Part shown: positions 1 through 10,481 of the stretch, one piece after another
Numbering within the stretch: the first letter of the stretch is position 1
How the letters are laid out: every line of letters begins with the position of its first letter
Assembly: GCA_003215775.1 (NCBI GenBank)
Contig: QCJW01000003.1
Coordinates: 43,220 to 107,219, forward strand
DNA: 64,000 nt
Source: Prochlorococcus sp. AG-409-G20
GTDB lineage: Bacteria > Cyanobacteriota > Cyanobacteriia > PCC-6307 > Cyanobiaceae
Direction: 5' to 3'
The notes under the pieces: generated by a model
The model's database searches: none
Seen by the model: only the letters and a program-made list of their open reading frames with translations
What the model was told of the DNA's origin: nothing
Position numbers and translations under genes: made by a program

Positions 1-88
1 CAAGAGGTATTGATACATTAAGGGGTCTCCACAAAAGCGACAGTACAAACTCGAATCAACATCAAGAAACGCTAAGCCGACAATTCTG

Positions 89-1477
89 ATGAATGCGCAT
101 GACCACAATGAAGAAACAATTGTCGCTATAGCTACGGCCTTAGCAGTCGGTCAAGGCGGCATTGCTGTGATAAGAATCTCTGGACCAGCAGCAAATGAAA
201 TCGGTCAAAATATAGTAACTATCCCTGGGGAGCAAGCCTGGTCAAGCCATAACATTCTGTATGGTTACGTTTTAGATGAAGCTGGGACAGAGCGAATCGA
301 TGAAGTCTTGGTATTAATAATGAAAGGGCCCCGGAGTTTTACTGGAGAAGACATAGTAGAAATCCACTGTCATGGCGGTTTAATAGCTGTCCAACGTGTC
401 CTTAAGAGAGTACTTAATCATAAAAAGGCAAGAAGAGCACTCCCGGGAGAGTTCAGTCAAAGAGCGGTGCTCAATGGTCGAATGAAACTCACTCAAGCAG
501 AAGCAATTAATGATTTAGTAGGAGCAAGAACCCTTAAAGCAGCCCAAATTGCTATGACTGGGGTAGATGGGGGAATTCAAAAGCAAATCAATTCTTTAAG
601 AGAAATACTTTTAGATCAATTAACCGAACTCGAAGCAAGAGTGGATTTTGAAGATGAACTTCCAATTCTTGATGGAGAAAAACTGTTAAATGAGCTACTT
701 AAAGTTAAAGCCAGTTTAGAAAAACTCATAGAAGATGGCAAAAGAGGAGCATGCCTACAGCAAGGCTTACGAGTAGCAATTATTGGTCGACCCAATGTAG
801 GTAAAAGTTCATTACTTAATCTTCTAAGTAAACGCAATAAAGCAATTGTTACTAGTATTCCAGGTACGACACGAGATTCGCTAGAAAGCGACATTATTTT
901 AGAAAATGTACCCTTTACCCTAATAGATACTGCAGGTATTCGTACAACAGAAGATGAAGTAGAAAAACTTGGAATTGAAAAGTCTAAAGAAGCTCTTGCC
1001 GGAGCTGAAGTGATCATTATGATATTTGATTTAACTTCAGGATGGACAACGGAGGACGAAGAGCTTCTTATCAACATTCCACCAGAAATACCAAAGTTAA
1101 TAGTCGGGAACAAATCAGATATTGTTCCTCTTAACAAGTCGAAAGATACTTCTCATATAAGAATCGAGGCTGAAGTTACAATTAGCGCACTTACAGGATC
1201 AGGAGAAGCACTGTTAATTGATAGTTTATTGAAGAAGTGTGGTGCTAGTGATATTCAGAATATAATTTTTGCTCTTAACGAAAGGCAAAGAGATCTTGCC
1301 TCGCTAGCAGCAAATGCTCTAGCAAGAACTCAAGAAGCAGCAAAGCAAAAATTACCTTGGGACTTCTGGACCATTGATCTAAGAGAAGCTATATCTATTC
1401 TTGGAGAGATCACAGGCGAAGAAATTACAGAAGACTTACTCAATCGAGTCTTCTCTAAGTTTTGCATTGGCAAATAA
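89..1477 (+). CDS. mnmE: tRNA uridine-5-carboxymethylaminomethyl(34) synthesis GTPase MnmE
   Basis: Full-length ORF; GTPase motifs GRPNVGKSSLLN, DTAGIR, NKSD; C-terminal FCIGK motif typical of MnmE/TrmE. Confidence 0.97.
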   Translation: MNAHDHNEETIVAIATALAVGQGGIAVIRISGPAANEIGQNIVTIPGEQAWSSHNILYGYVLDEAGTERIDEVLVLIMKGPRSFTGEDIVEIHCHGGLIAVQRVLKRVLNHKKARRALPGEFSQRAVLNGRMKLTQAEAINDLVGARTLKAAQIAMTGVDGGIQKQINSLREILLDQLTELEARVDFEDELPILDGEKLLNELLKVKASLEKLIEDGKRGACLQQGLRVAIIGRPNVGKSSLLNLLSKRNKAIVTSIPGTTRDSLESDIILENVPFTLIDTAGIRTTEDEVEKLGIEKSKEALAGAEVIIMIFDLTSGWTTEDEELLINIPPEIPKLIVGNKSDIVPLNKSKDTSHIRIEAEVTISALTGSGEALLIDSLLKKCGASDIQNIIFALNERQRDLASLAANALARTQEAAKQKLPWDFWTIDLREAISILGEITGEEITEDLLNRVFSKFCIGK

Positions 1478-1550
1478 TCCAATGCATTGGAAACGAATTC
1501 AGATACTCCATAGCTCTTAGATCCAACCTCCATCACACCCCATCTCAATC

Positions 1551-2414
1551 TTGGATATACGAACACCAGCTTTTCAACGTCTTTTAGAGATTTGGCTTGA
1601 CGAAGACTTGGGTAGAGGCGATCTCAGTGCCAACGCTCTTCAAGCAGAAGCCAAATCTGCCTATTGGGTAGCCAAAGAAGCAGGAGTGTTTTGTGGTGGA
1701 ATATTTGCAGAAGCAATCTTCAAAAGATTAGACAATGAAGTGAATGTAAAACATCTAATCAAAGATGGAGAAAAGTTTGACCAAAACCAAAAACTACTAG
1801 AGATACATGGGCCTGGGAAAGCACTGGTCGCTGGAGAGCGGATCGCCTTGAATATTGCAATGCACTTATCTGGAGTAGCCACAACAACCCATTTACTAGC
1901 TTCAGAGCTGAAAGGCTCAGGAGTGCATCTTGCTGATACTCGCAAAACAACCCCTGGGCTCCGAATGTTGGAAAAATATGCCGTAAAGTGTGGAGGTGGA
2001 ATAAACCATCGTCTTGGATTAGACGATGCTGCAATGCTAAAAGAAAATCATATTGCGTGGGCAGAAAATATAGATCAAGCAGTACTAGCTATAAAAGAAT
2101 CAGCTCCATGGCCAGCTCGAATCATTGTAGAAGCAGAAACAGCAGAGCAAGCTGAACAAGCTATCAAAGCTGGAGCTGATGGCATTCTCCTTGACGAGAT
2201 GTCACCAGCTTTACTCCATTCACTAGTTCCTCGCTTACGAGCTTTAGCTAGAACAAGGGTCGAAATCACAGGTGCTAATACAGTTGTGATAGAAGCCTCA
2301 GGGGTGAGTCCAGTTCACTTAAAAGATTATGCAAAGACAGGCGTTGATCTCATTTCTACCAGTGCACCCATCACAAAAAGTTCTTGGATCGACCTCAGCA
2401 TGCGCTTTCTTTAA
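1551..2414 (+). CDS. nadC: nicotinate-nucleotide pyrophosphorylase (carboxylating); TTG start
   Basis: LDEDLGRGDLSA, ADTRKTTPGLRMLEKYAVKCGGGINHR signature of NadC/QPRTase. Confidence 0.96.
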   Translation: MDIRTPAFQRLLEIWLDEDLGRGDLSANALQAEAKSAYWVAKEAGVFCGGIFAEAIFKRLDNEVNVKHLIKDGEKFDQNQKLLEIHGPGKALVAGERIALNIAMHLSGVATTTHLLASELKGSGVHLADTRKTTPGLRMLEKYAVKCGGGINHRLGLDDAAMLKENHIAWAENIDQAVLAIKESAPWPARIIVEAETAEQAEQAIKAGADGILLDEMSPALLHSLVPRLRALARTRVEITGANTVVIEASGVSPVHLKDYAKTGVDLISTSAPITKSSWIDLSMRFL

Positions 2415-2484
2415 CTTCTTTCATCTAATAGTCATATGACAAAAGCTACAGACATCCACTCCCATTAATTTTCAATCACCAAAC

Positions 2485-4296
2485 ATGCTGAATTTATATC
2501 ACACAATCAATAACCACATCAAAGAAGCGCTTGAGAGAGCTTTCCCTTCAGTCTCTTCAGAAGCAGAAAAGGCTGGCATATCTCTAGACCCTCAACTAGT
2601 AAAAGCAAGCAAACCAGAATTTGGAGACTTCCAAGCCAATGGTGCTATGCAATTGGCAAAATTATTAAAACAACAACCGCGTGCAATTGCCTTTTCTATC
2701 GTAGAACAATTAAAAACCAATAAAAACTTTATAGAACTGTGTAAGGAACCAGAAATCGCAGGGCCAGGGTTTATTAACATCACCTTAAAGAATGACTGCT
2801 TAATTAACGAAATACAAAATCGACTGAATGACAACAGATTAGGCGTAGCAAAAGTAGAAGTCAAAAGCGGAGAGAGAAAAACTCCAACTGTGATAGTCGA
2901 CTTTTCAAGTCCAAATATTGCCAAAGAAATGCATGTTGGACATCTACGTTCCACAATTATTGGTGATTCTCTAGCACGAATTCTTGAATTTCGTGGTTAT
3001 AAAGTTTTACGCCTCAACCATATCGGCGACTGGGGAACTCAATTTGGAATGTTAATTACACATCTTAAAGATGTTGCGCCAGAAGCTCTCAAACACGCAA
3101 ATGCTTTAGATCTAGGCGACCTTGTTGTCTTTTATCGTGAAGCTAAAAAGCGATTTGATAATGACAATGCCTTCCAAGAAGCGTCACGCAATGAAGTTGT
3201 CAAACTACAAGGGGGGGAAGCATTATCTGTAAAAGCATGGCAATTACTTTGTGCACAATCTCGTCAAGAATTTCAGAAAATTTATGATCGTCTTGATATA
3301 CGTCTAAAGGAGCGCGGAGAATCTTTTTATAATCCCTATCTTGAAGGAGTAGTTGAAGAGCTTAACAACTTAGGTTTAGTAGTAAAAGATCAAGGAGCTC
3401 AATGTATTTTCCTTGATACCATAAACAGACAGTCAGAACCTCAAGCACCCGTTATCGTTCAAAAAAGTGATGGTGGATTCAATTATGCAACAACAGATTT
3501 AGCAGCAATTCAATATCGTTTCAACAATCCTCCACACGGAGATGGTGCAGATCGAATCATCTATGTAACTGACTCCGGCCAAGCAAATCACTTTGAAGGG
3601 GTTTTTCAAATAGCTAAAAATGCAAATTGGATTCCAGAAAATGCAAAGCTTGAACATGTACCATTTGGATTAGTGCAAGGAGAAGACGGAAAAAAGCTCA
3701 AAACCAGGTCAGGCCAAACAATACGTCTACGGGACCTCCTTGATGAGGCTATTGAAAGAGCCAAAAGTGATCTAACTAATCGCCTCCAAAGTGAAGATAG
3801 AAACGAAACCGATGCATTTATAGAAGAGGTTGCAACGACAGTTGGTATTGCAGCCGTGAAATATGCCGACTTAAGTCAAAACAGAATATCTAACTACCAA
3901 TTTAGTTTTAATCGCATGCTAAACCTTCAAGGTAATACAGCACCTTATCTCCTCTATTCAGTAGTTCGTATCGCAGGGATAGCAAGAAAAGGGGGCTTTA
4001 TAGAAAATGAAATAACCGAACTGAAATTTGAAACCAAGCAGGAATGGAGCCTAATCAGAGCCTTGCTCAAATTCGATGAAATAATAATCGAAGTAGAAAA
4101 CGAATTATTGCCAAATCGTCTATGTACATACTTATTTGAACTTAGTCAAGTATTTAATAGATTTTATGACCAAGTACCTGTTCTGAAGGCCAGGGAGCCA
4201 TTCCGAAAAAGTAGGATTGCCCTCTGTAAACTAACAGCAGACACTCTCAAACTTGGAATGGGCTTGCTGGGTATCCGAACTCTAGAAAGAATGTAA
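2485..4296 (+). CDS. argS: arginyl-tRNA synthetase
   Basis: [24 protein letters not shown] (HIGH-like) motif, class I ArgRS layout, C-terminal anticodon-binding domain. Confidence 0.97.
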   Translation: MLNLYHTINNHIKEALERAFPSVSSEAEKAGISLDPQLVKASKPEFGDFQANGAMQLAKLLKQQPRAIAFSIVEQLKTNKNFIELCKEPEIAGPGFINITLKNDCLINEIQNRLNDNRLGVAKVEVKSGERKTPTVIVDFSSPNIAKEMHVGHLRSTIIGDSLARILEFRGYKVLRLNHIGDWGTQFGMLITHLKDVAPEALKHANALDLGDLVVFYREAKKRFDNDNAFQEASRNEVVKLQGGEALSVKAWQLLCAQSRQEFQKIYDRLDIRLKERGESFYNPYLEGVVEELNNLGLVVKDQGAQCIFLDTINRQSEPQAPVIVQKSDGGFNYATTDLAAIQYRFNNPPHGDGADRIIYVTDSGQANHFEGVFQIAKNANWIPENAKLEHVPFGLVQGEDGKKLKTRSGQTIRLRDLLDEAIERAKSDLTNRLQSEDRNETDAFIEEVATTVGIAAVKYADLSQNRISNYQFSFNRMLNLQGNTAPYLLYSVVRIAGIARKGGFIENEITELKFETKQEWSLIRALLKFDEIIIEVENELLPNRLCTYLFELSQVFNRFYDQVPVLKAREPFRKSRIALCKLTADTLKLGMGLLGIRTLERM

Positions 4297-5417
4297 TGGA
4301 TCCTGCCAACTCATCATTACAACCAAACTGGCCATCACCTCGCAAAGAAGTTGATGAGATGAAAGCCTATAATGCACCTTTGGAAGGCAGAAGAAATCTT
4401 TTAAGACTTGACTTTAACGAGAACACAATCGGACCTAGTCCATTAGTCGTTAAGGCATTAAGAAACATTCCTTCAAGTCATATATCTATTTATCCGGAAT
4501 ACAATGGTCTAAAAGAAGCAATAATTAAAAATCTAGAGTGTTCAAAAGAACCCTGTTTTGTCACCCAGAGCCAAGTAGGACTGTTTAACGGAGTTGATGC
4601 AGCTATTCATGCTATATGTCAGGCTTACGGAGACAAGGAAGAGACTTTACTAACCACTACCCCAACTTTTGGATATTACGAGCCATGTGCGCTCATGCAA
4701 GGAATGAAAATTATTACATACCCATATGAGAGCGATCAATTTAATTTCCCATTTCAAAAAATAAAAGCAAAACTTGTAGAGATAAGACCAAAGCTTCTAT
4801 TTATATGCAATCCTAATAATCCAACCGGAACAATTCTTTCATCCAATAAAATTCTTGAACTTGCCTCCTTATCTCCTAATACTTTAATCGTTGTTGATGA
4901 ACTCTATGCTGCATTCCTAGGCGATACTTTATTATCCAAAATAGATTTCAAAACAACATCCAACATAGTAGTTCTTAGATCTCTATCTAAGACAGCTGGA
5001 TTAGCAGGCCTTAGGATTGGATATGCACTTGGCTATTCAGAAGTCGTCAATAGAATTAGCCGTGTTACAGGTCCATATGATGTCAACAGTTTTGCAGTAA
5101 TAGCTGCCTTAGCTGCATTATCTGATCAACCCTACGTTGACAACTACATAAATGAAGTTTTGATTGCAAGACGTTGGATTAAAGAGCAACTCGTCAACGC
5201 AGGATCACGTCACCATTTAGGAGGTGGCAATTATCTATTGATATGGCCAAGGCGTGATGTACAAGAAATAGAAAACTGTTTAAAAAGTGAAGGCATACTA
5301 GTGAGAAGCATGACGAACAAACCCCTTCTCACAGGCTCACTCCGTGTCAGCATTGGGACCAAAGAGCAAATGCAATTCTTTTGGAAGATATTTTTGAAGT
5401 ATGAGCAAAGGTCCTAA
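4296..5417 (+). CDS. histidinol-phosphate aminotransferase-like class I/II aminotransferase
   Basis: LDFNENTIGPSP, CNPNNPTGT, SLSKTAGLAGLRIGY PLP-lysine region; start codon overlaps argS stop (TAATG). Confidence 0.88.
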   Translation: MDPANSSLQPNWPSPRKEVDEMKAYNAPLEGRRNLLRLDFNENTIGPSPLVVKALRNIPSSHISIYPEYNGLKEAIIKNLECSKEPCFVTQSQVGLFNGVDAAIHAICQAYGDKEETLLTTTPTFGYYEPCALMQGMKIITYPYESDQFNFPFQKIKAKLVEIRPKLLFICNPNNPTGTILSSNKILELASLSPNTLIVVDELYAAFLGDTLLSKIDFKTTSNIVVLRSLSKTAGLAGLRIGYALGYSEVVNRISRVTGPYDVNSFAVIAALAALSDQPYVDNYINEVLIARRWIKEQLVNAGSRHHLGGGNYLLIWPRRDVQEIENCLKSEGILVRSMTNKPLLTGSLRVSIGTKEQMQFFWKIFLKYEQRS

Positions 5418-5426
5418 TCAGAATTC

Positions 5427-6164
5427 TCAATACATCAAACGAATCATCGTCTTCTCGCCAAGTTGACGAGAAAGGGAAAAAGTCTTTCCTACATTCTTGA
5501 CAGGAGTATCTGGCATTGCATCTAAAAATGGTTGCACTCCACCTAGATCACAACCTTTAGGAGGTGTCCCACGTACATATTGCACAGGGATAACAACTTT
5601 TGGCTGAAGTTCCTTCACAATACTTGCGGCTTCAGCTCCTGTATAAACCTTAGATCCTCCACCAACAGCAATAATTAATACATCAGGACGACCTAATAAC
5701 ACTTTGTCTTCACCTGTTAGTTTTGCTGCAGCCCCTCCAAGATGAGCAAAGTTCAAGCCACTCTGCTTCCAACTCCACAGCGTTGCCTGACCAAAACGGC
5801 GCCCCCCTAAACGATCATGAGGTGCCGAAAATCCTTCCAAACTTAAACCACCAATTCTATAAGAACCAGGCTGAACCAGAAACTTACCTCGAGCTATTCG
5901 GGCACCCTCATCAGCCAATTCAGAGCTCGCAAGAATAACCTTTGCCCTAACTCTCGGCTCTTTTAAGGGAGATGCGCATCCAACAGCTCTAAATGGATTA
6001 AGCAATACAGAATGTCGACCACCCTTAATTAACAAAGATCCATGTCCATAACTCCTTATAGCAACACCACCAGCAAATGAAGGTAAGAAGCCAACTAGCA
6101 TCAAAGCAGAAGTCAGCATAGGAAATGAGTAGAAGCGACTCAAACTTCCAAAGCAAACAAGCAT
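5427..6164 (-). CDS. metallo-beta-lactamase-fold (UPF0173-like) metal-dependent hydrolase
   Basis: SYGHGSLLI, FAHLGG, conserved MBL-fold-like layout; N-terminal hydrophobic segment. Confidence 0.75.
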   Translation of the reverse strand: MLVCFGSLSRFYSFPMLTSALMLVGFLPSFAGGVAIRSYGHGSLLIKGGRHSVLLNPFRAVGCASPLKEPRVRAKVILASSELADEGARIARGKFLVQPGSYRIGGLSLEGFSAPHDRLGGRRFGQATLWSWKQSGLNFAHLGGAAAKLTGEDKVLLGRPDVLIIAVGGGSKVYTGAEAASIVKELQPKVVIPVQYVRGTPPKGCDLGGVQPFLDAMPDTPVKNVGKTFSLSRQLGEKTMIRLMY

Positions 6165-6205
6165 AAAAAAATAGATAGACTCCCGCTGAGCAAATTAGCA
6201 GTGAT

Positions 6206-6802
6206 CTAGATACTGACTGCAATATGCAAGAAGTTACTCAGCAAATCGTGACCAGACTCAGTTAAAACACTTTCAGGATGAAATTGAACGCCCTGAAGGT
6301 GTTGATATTGACGATGTCTCAACCCCATCACAGTGCCATCTTCTAACCACGCAGTAACTTCTAAACAATCAGGCAAAGTCTCTCTTTCCGCAATAAGGCT
6401 GTGATACCTAGTTGCTATTAGAGGTTCAGGTAAACCAACAAAAACACCTTCTCCCTTATGAAAAATAGGAGATGTTTTTCCATGCATTAATTCTTTAGCT
6501 CTAACAATTTTTCCACCATAAACCTGAGCCAATGCCTGATGACCAAGGCAAACTCCAAGTGTAGGAACATGTGGAGAAAGCTCGGATAATATGTCAAGGC
6601 AAACTCCTGATTGATCTGGATCACCAGGGCCAGGAGACAAGATAATTGCTTCTGGATTCAGTTCCTTTAACTTATCAATACACAGTGAGTCATTTCTAAC
6701 TACTCTTATCTCTGAGGCAATTAAATGAGAAGAAGAAAGTTCACTTAAGTACTGAACCAGGTTAAAAGTAAAACTGTCATAGTTGTCAATTACTAAAAGC
6801 AT
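6206..6802 (-). CDS. trpG: anthranilate/aminodeoxychorismate synthase glutamine amidotransferase component II
   Basis: DNYDSFTFNLVQYL, SPGPGDP, GVCLGHQ, QFHPES class I GATase motifs. Confidence 0.94.
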   Translation of the reverse strand: MLLVIDNYDSFTFNLVQYLSELSSSHLIASEIRVVRNDSLCIDKLKELNPEAIILSPGPGDPDQSGVCLDILSELSPHVPTLGVCLGHQALAQVYGGKIVRAKELMHGKTSPIFHKGEGVFVGLPEPLIATRYHSLIAERETLPDCLEVTAWLEDGTVMGLRHRQYQHLQGVQFHPESVLTESGHDLLSNFLHIAVSI

Positions 6803-6814
6803 GAATAAAGGCTC

Positions 6815-7264
6815 CTAAAGTCCAAGACGTTCAAGCAAAGGTGGCAATAAAAGAAAGAATGCAATTAATAATGAACTAATTGATGCAACCAAAACTGCAG
6901 AAGCTGCACAATCTTTAGCAATTCGTGCTAACAAATGGAAGCGCCTACCTATCGCAAGATCTACAACTGCCTCTATTGCAGTATTTAACAACTCAAGTAC
7001 CAAAACAGCTGTTACTGTAAGTACCAATATGGACAAATGAATGAAGTTTAGTTCTAGCCATAAACCCAAAGCAAAAGCAATAGTGCCTAATAATAGGTGA
7101 ATTCTAAAGTTACGTTGACTTGTAAAAGAATAGAGTAAACCTTGAAGTGCATATCTAAAACTCGCTGGTAAATTTCCAGCAATTTGCCATGATCCTCTGC
7201 GCATATTTTTCCTACGAGAAAATCTTCTTGCGTGAATTGATCGCTTAATAATGTTTTCAGTCAC
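6815..7264 (-). CDS. dgkA: diacylglycerol kinase family protein
   Basis: ALQGL...TSQRNFRIH, ELLNTAIEAVVDL DagK motif, multiple TM segments. Confidence 0.9.
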   Translation of the reverse strand: MTENIIKRSIHARRFSRRKNMRRGSWQIAGNLPASFRYALQGLLYSFTSQRNFRIHLLLGTIAFALGLWLELNFIHLSILVLTVTAVLVLELLNTAIEAVVDLAIGRRFHLLARIAKDCAASAVLVASISSLLIAFFLLLPPLLERLGL

Positions 7265-7309
7265 AATACTATTTTAATCATGGGACATTAGTAGTTTTTC
7301 TTTTGCATC

Positions 7310-7873
7310 TCACAAAACCGAACAAGAGTCTTTAAGGCTTAAAAGCCAATTTTGACAATTAAGCATCTCATGCAACCTTTGATTATCAGAATGATCCCAT
7401 CCCAACAAATGCAAAACCCCATGGCTGACTAACCAGCGCAATTCCATAGTTAAATCATGATTCATTTGCCTGGCCTGAGTTTCAGCTGTTGTAACCGAGA
7501 CAAAAACATCTCCTAATTCAACACATTCATGAGGCGGCGCAACAATCAAATCATCAAGTATAGGGAAAGAAAGAACATCTGTACTTTCGTCTTTATCCCG
7601 CCAAGTCTTATTCAATCCACTAATAGTAGAATCATTGGTTAAATGTAATCCCATACTTAAACATTGAGCTTCTCGAACTAAAACTGGACATCTGAGAGCC
7701 TTATTTGTCCGTAAAGAATTTATCCATGTCAATAGGTCTTTTTCCCAAATGCGTGAGTTCATTAAGCGCTCTTTTACAACATGGTCAACTTTGCAATCCA
7801 AGTAATCTACTGATGCAGCTTGGAAAGTCAGATCAAAAGAAAAATCATATTGATTGTAATATTGAGAACTCAT
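7310..7873 (-). CDS. ybeY: endoribonuclease YbeY (rRNA maturation)
   Basis: TDVLSFP, HGVLHLLGWDH (HGxLHLxGyDH zinc motif). Confidence 0.95.
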   Translation of the reverse strand: MSSQYYNQYDFSFDLTFQAASVDYLDCKVDHVVKERLMNSRIWEKDLLTWINSLRTNKALRCPVLVREAQCLSMGLHLTNDSTISGLNKTWRDKDESTDVLSFPILDDLIVAPPHECVELGDVFVSVTTAETQARQMNHDLTMELRWLVSHGVLHLLGWDHSDNQRLHEMLNCQNWLLSLKDSCSVL

Positions 7874-7879
7874 ACTAAA

Positions 7880-8071
7880 TTAATTAGGGATATTAGGGCG
7901 CGCTAAATATGCAATAGTAATAATAAATCCCAATACACCAAAGGCAGTCAGCCCCAAATGGGTAAGACTTTGACTACCTTTACGGACCATATTCTTCATA
8001 GCCAACTTAACAAAGCTTGGTGGCGGTATTTTGTGCGAAGAATATTTTTCTAAGTTCTTTTTATTTGTCAT
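7880..8071 (-). CDS. DUF3285-like small cyanobacterial membrane protein
   Basis: 63 aa; PPPSFVKLAMKNMVRKGSQSLTHLGLTAFGVLGFI with one TM segment; position between prfB and ybeY. Confidence 0.75.
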   Translation of the reverse strand: MTNKKNLEKYSSHKIPPPSFVKLAMKNMVRKGSQSLTHLGLTAFGVLGFIITIAYLARPNIPN

Positions 8072-8077
8072 GTGTAA

Positions 8078-9206
8078 TTATGATTCTTGATCTAAAGCTA
8101 TCTGAGCAATGCCCTGACGCAACAGAGACTGAATAAAAATATCTAGCTCGCCATTCATTACTCCCTGAACATCAGTTGTCTCTTCGGTTGTTCTAAGGTC
8201 TTTGACCATCTGGTATGGATGAAAAACATAATTCCTAATTTGATTGCCCCATGCAGCCTCAACAATATCTCCACGAATATCCGCAATCTCTGCAGCACGT
8301 TGTTCTTGAGCAATAATTAAAAGTTTTGCCTTCAGCAAAGCCATTGCCTTTTCTTTATTTTGCAACTGAGACCGCTCTTGAGTGCATCGAACCGCCAAAC
8401 CTGAAGGGATATGCAAAATACGAACAGCAGTCTCAACTTTATTTACATTTTGACCCCCAGCACCTCCAGAACGACTTGTAGTCACTTCGAGGTCTTTTTC
8501 AGGAATATCCAACTGAACATCATCATCAAGTTTTGGCATCACTTCTACACCAGCAAAACTTGTCTGCCTCTTCGCATTTGCATTAAAGGGTGATATTCGA
8601 ACTAGACGGTGAGTGCCTTTCTCGTTTTGCAAATATCCATAGGCATATTTCCCTTCAATCTCAATGGTGGCACTTTTAATTCCAGCTTCCTCGCCTTCTG
8701 AAAGCTCATCCACACTCACTTTCATGCCATGATCCTCTGCCCAACGGGTATACATTCTCAAAAGCATCTGAGCCCAATCCTGAGCATCGGTCCCGCCAGC
8801 TCCAGCATTTATGGACAATACAGCGCCTTCTTTGTCATATGGACCACTTAAAAGACGCTCTAAATCCCAACGGTCTAAATCTAATTTCAGTTGATCCAAA
8901 GCTGCCTGAGATTCAGCAAGCATCTCCTGATCTTGCTCTAACTCATACAACTCAATAGTTGCCTGAGAATCTTTGAGGACAGCAAACCATTTGTGCAATT
9001 GATTTAGTTGATCTTTTACATCGTCAAGCTGTTGCATCTGTTTCTGGGCATATTGTTGGTCATCCCAAAAACCTGGCTGTGAAGCTAATTGTTCCAAGTC
9101 TCCTTTACGAGCCTCTAAAGCAGGAACGTCAAAGACAGTCCTGTGCATTTTTCAAGCGATCAGTTGCGAGAGAAAGATCTCTTTTAAAATCAGTGAGGTC
9201 TAACAA
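8078..9206 (-). CDS. prfB: peptide chain release factor 2, expressed through a programmed +1 frameshift (0-frame 9206..9129 with in-frame TGA at 9131..9129; +1 frame 9130..8078)
   Basis: [15 protein letters not shown]2 core; upstream 0-frame codes [24 protein letters not shown] ending CTT TGA C; the ORF track start (9148, MHRTVF) lies inside the frameshift region. TTG start at 9206 inferred (ATG at 9254 is an alternative). Confidence 0.92.
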
Positions 9207-9286
9207 AATAAATACTCGGATAGAAGAACTTGAAGCTATCGAACAAGCCTTCATGAATAGGATAATTATGCACCCACTTTCCTCAC

Positions 9287-9550
9287 ATGGCCAAGGTCGA
9301 AATTTATACATGGCAAACATGCCCTTTTTGTATTCGAGCAAAATCCTTGCTGGATCAAAAAGGCATCATTTATGAAGAGCACCGCATCGATGGCGATCCG
9401 ATCGCAAGAGCTGCGATGATTAAAAGAGCAATGGGAAGGACCTCAGTCCCTCAAATCTTCATAGAAAACAAAAGTATTGGAGGCTGTGATGACCTATATG
9501 CACTAGATCACAAAAATGAATTAGATCGTCTTCTTGGAATTATGGACTAA
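9287..9550 (+). CDS. grxC: glutaredoxin 3
   Basis: [17 protein letters not shown] (CPFC), [15 protein letters not shown]. Confidence 0.95.
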   Translation: MAKVEIYTWQTCPFCIRAKSLLDQKGIIYEEHRIDGDPIARAAMIKRAMGRTSVPQIFIENKSIGGCDDLYALDHKNELDRLLGIMD

Positions 9551-9554
9551 TGCA

Positions 9555-10481
9555 ATGAAACAACTCTTTGTGCTAGATCCCCTAGAGCAGATAAATCCTT
9601 CTAAAGATTCTTCTGCTGCATTAATGCAAGCTGCTCAACGAGCATCTATTGAAGTTTGGGCATGCACACCCTCAGATTTACATGCTCAAGGAGATCAGGT
9701 ATGGGTTAAAGCAAGCCATGTCAAACCAGAGCCCTGGATTGACTATATAAAAACTGTAAACAAACCATCAAGTGATTTCGATTGCATCTGGATGCGCAAA
9801 GATCCTCCAGTTGACCAACCATTTTTATATGCAACCCATCTACTTGATGTGGCTGAACGAAATGGAATCTTGGTTATAAATAAACCCGCCTCTTTAAGAG
9901 CATGGAATGAAAAACTTGGAGCCCTACGCTTTAGTCACTTGATGGCTCCTACACTTGTAGGAAGTGGAATAGAAGAACTTATAGAGTTTGTTCTGCACCA
10001 TAAAGAAATTGTCATCAAGCCACTAGGAGGCAAAGGGGGAGAAGGCGTTATCAGGATGAGCAGTTCCGCCGCTGGGATGGAGGCCTTATTTGAACTTGTA
10101 ACTAACAAAGGTAAATTGCCTGTAATGCTGCAAAGGTTCCTACCAGAGGTCATTCATGGTGACAAGAGAATCTTATTAGTCAACGGGGAACCACTAGGGG
10201 CAATCAATCGTCGTCCAAAAGTAGGAGATTTTAGAAGCAATCTTGCAGTGGGTGGCCAAGCAGAAGAAACAGAACTCTCAACACGTGAGGAAGAAATATG
10301 CACGGCTATTGCTCCTGCGTTAAAAGAAGAAGGCCTATTTTTTGTAGGGATAGATGTAATTGATGGAATGTTGAGCGAAATTAATGTAACCAGCCCAACA
10401 GGAATTAGAGAAGTAGAAAAACTAATGTCTATCCCACTAGCTGATCAGATAATTGACCGTCTAACAGATAACTTCAGTTAA
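9555..10481 (+). CDS. gshB: glutathione synthetase (start trimmed to [10 protein letters not shown])
   Basis: [42 protein letters not shown] prokaryotic GshB motifs. Confidence 0.96.
   Translation: MKQLFVLDPLEQINPSKDSSAALMQAAQRASIEVWACTPSDLHAQGDQVWVKASHVKPEPWIDYIKTVNKPSSDFDCIWMRKDPPVDQPFLYATHLLDVAERNGILVINKPASLRAWNEKLGALRFSHLMAPTLVGSGIEELIEFVLHHKEIVIKPLGGKGGEGVIRMSSSAAGMEALFELVTNKGKLPVMLQRFLPEVIHGDKRILLVNGEPLGAINRRPKVGDFRSNLAVGGQAEETELSTREEEICTAIAPALKEEGLFFVGIDVIDGMLSEINVTSPTGIREVEKLMSIPLADQIIDRLTDNFS

Noticed and set aside
616-1137. 173-aa minus-strand ORF inside mnmE
   Set aside because: Fully antisense to a strongly recognised gene; Ser/Ile-rich low-information translation typical of antisense reading
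2592-2954. 120-aa minus-strand ORF inside argS
   Set aside because: Antisense shadow ORF of a well-supported CDS
9079-9375. 98-aa plus ORF across the prfB/grxC junction
   Set aside because: Antisense to prfB and out of frame with grxC; no recognisable motifs
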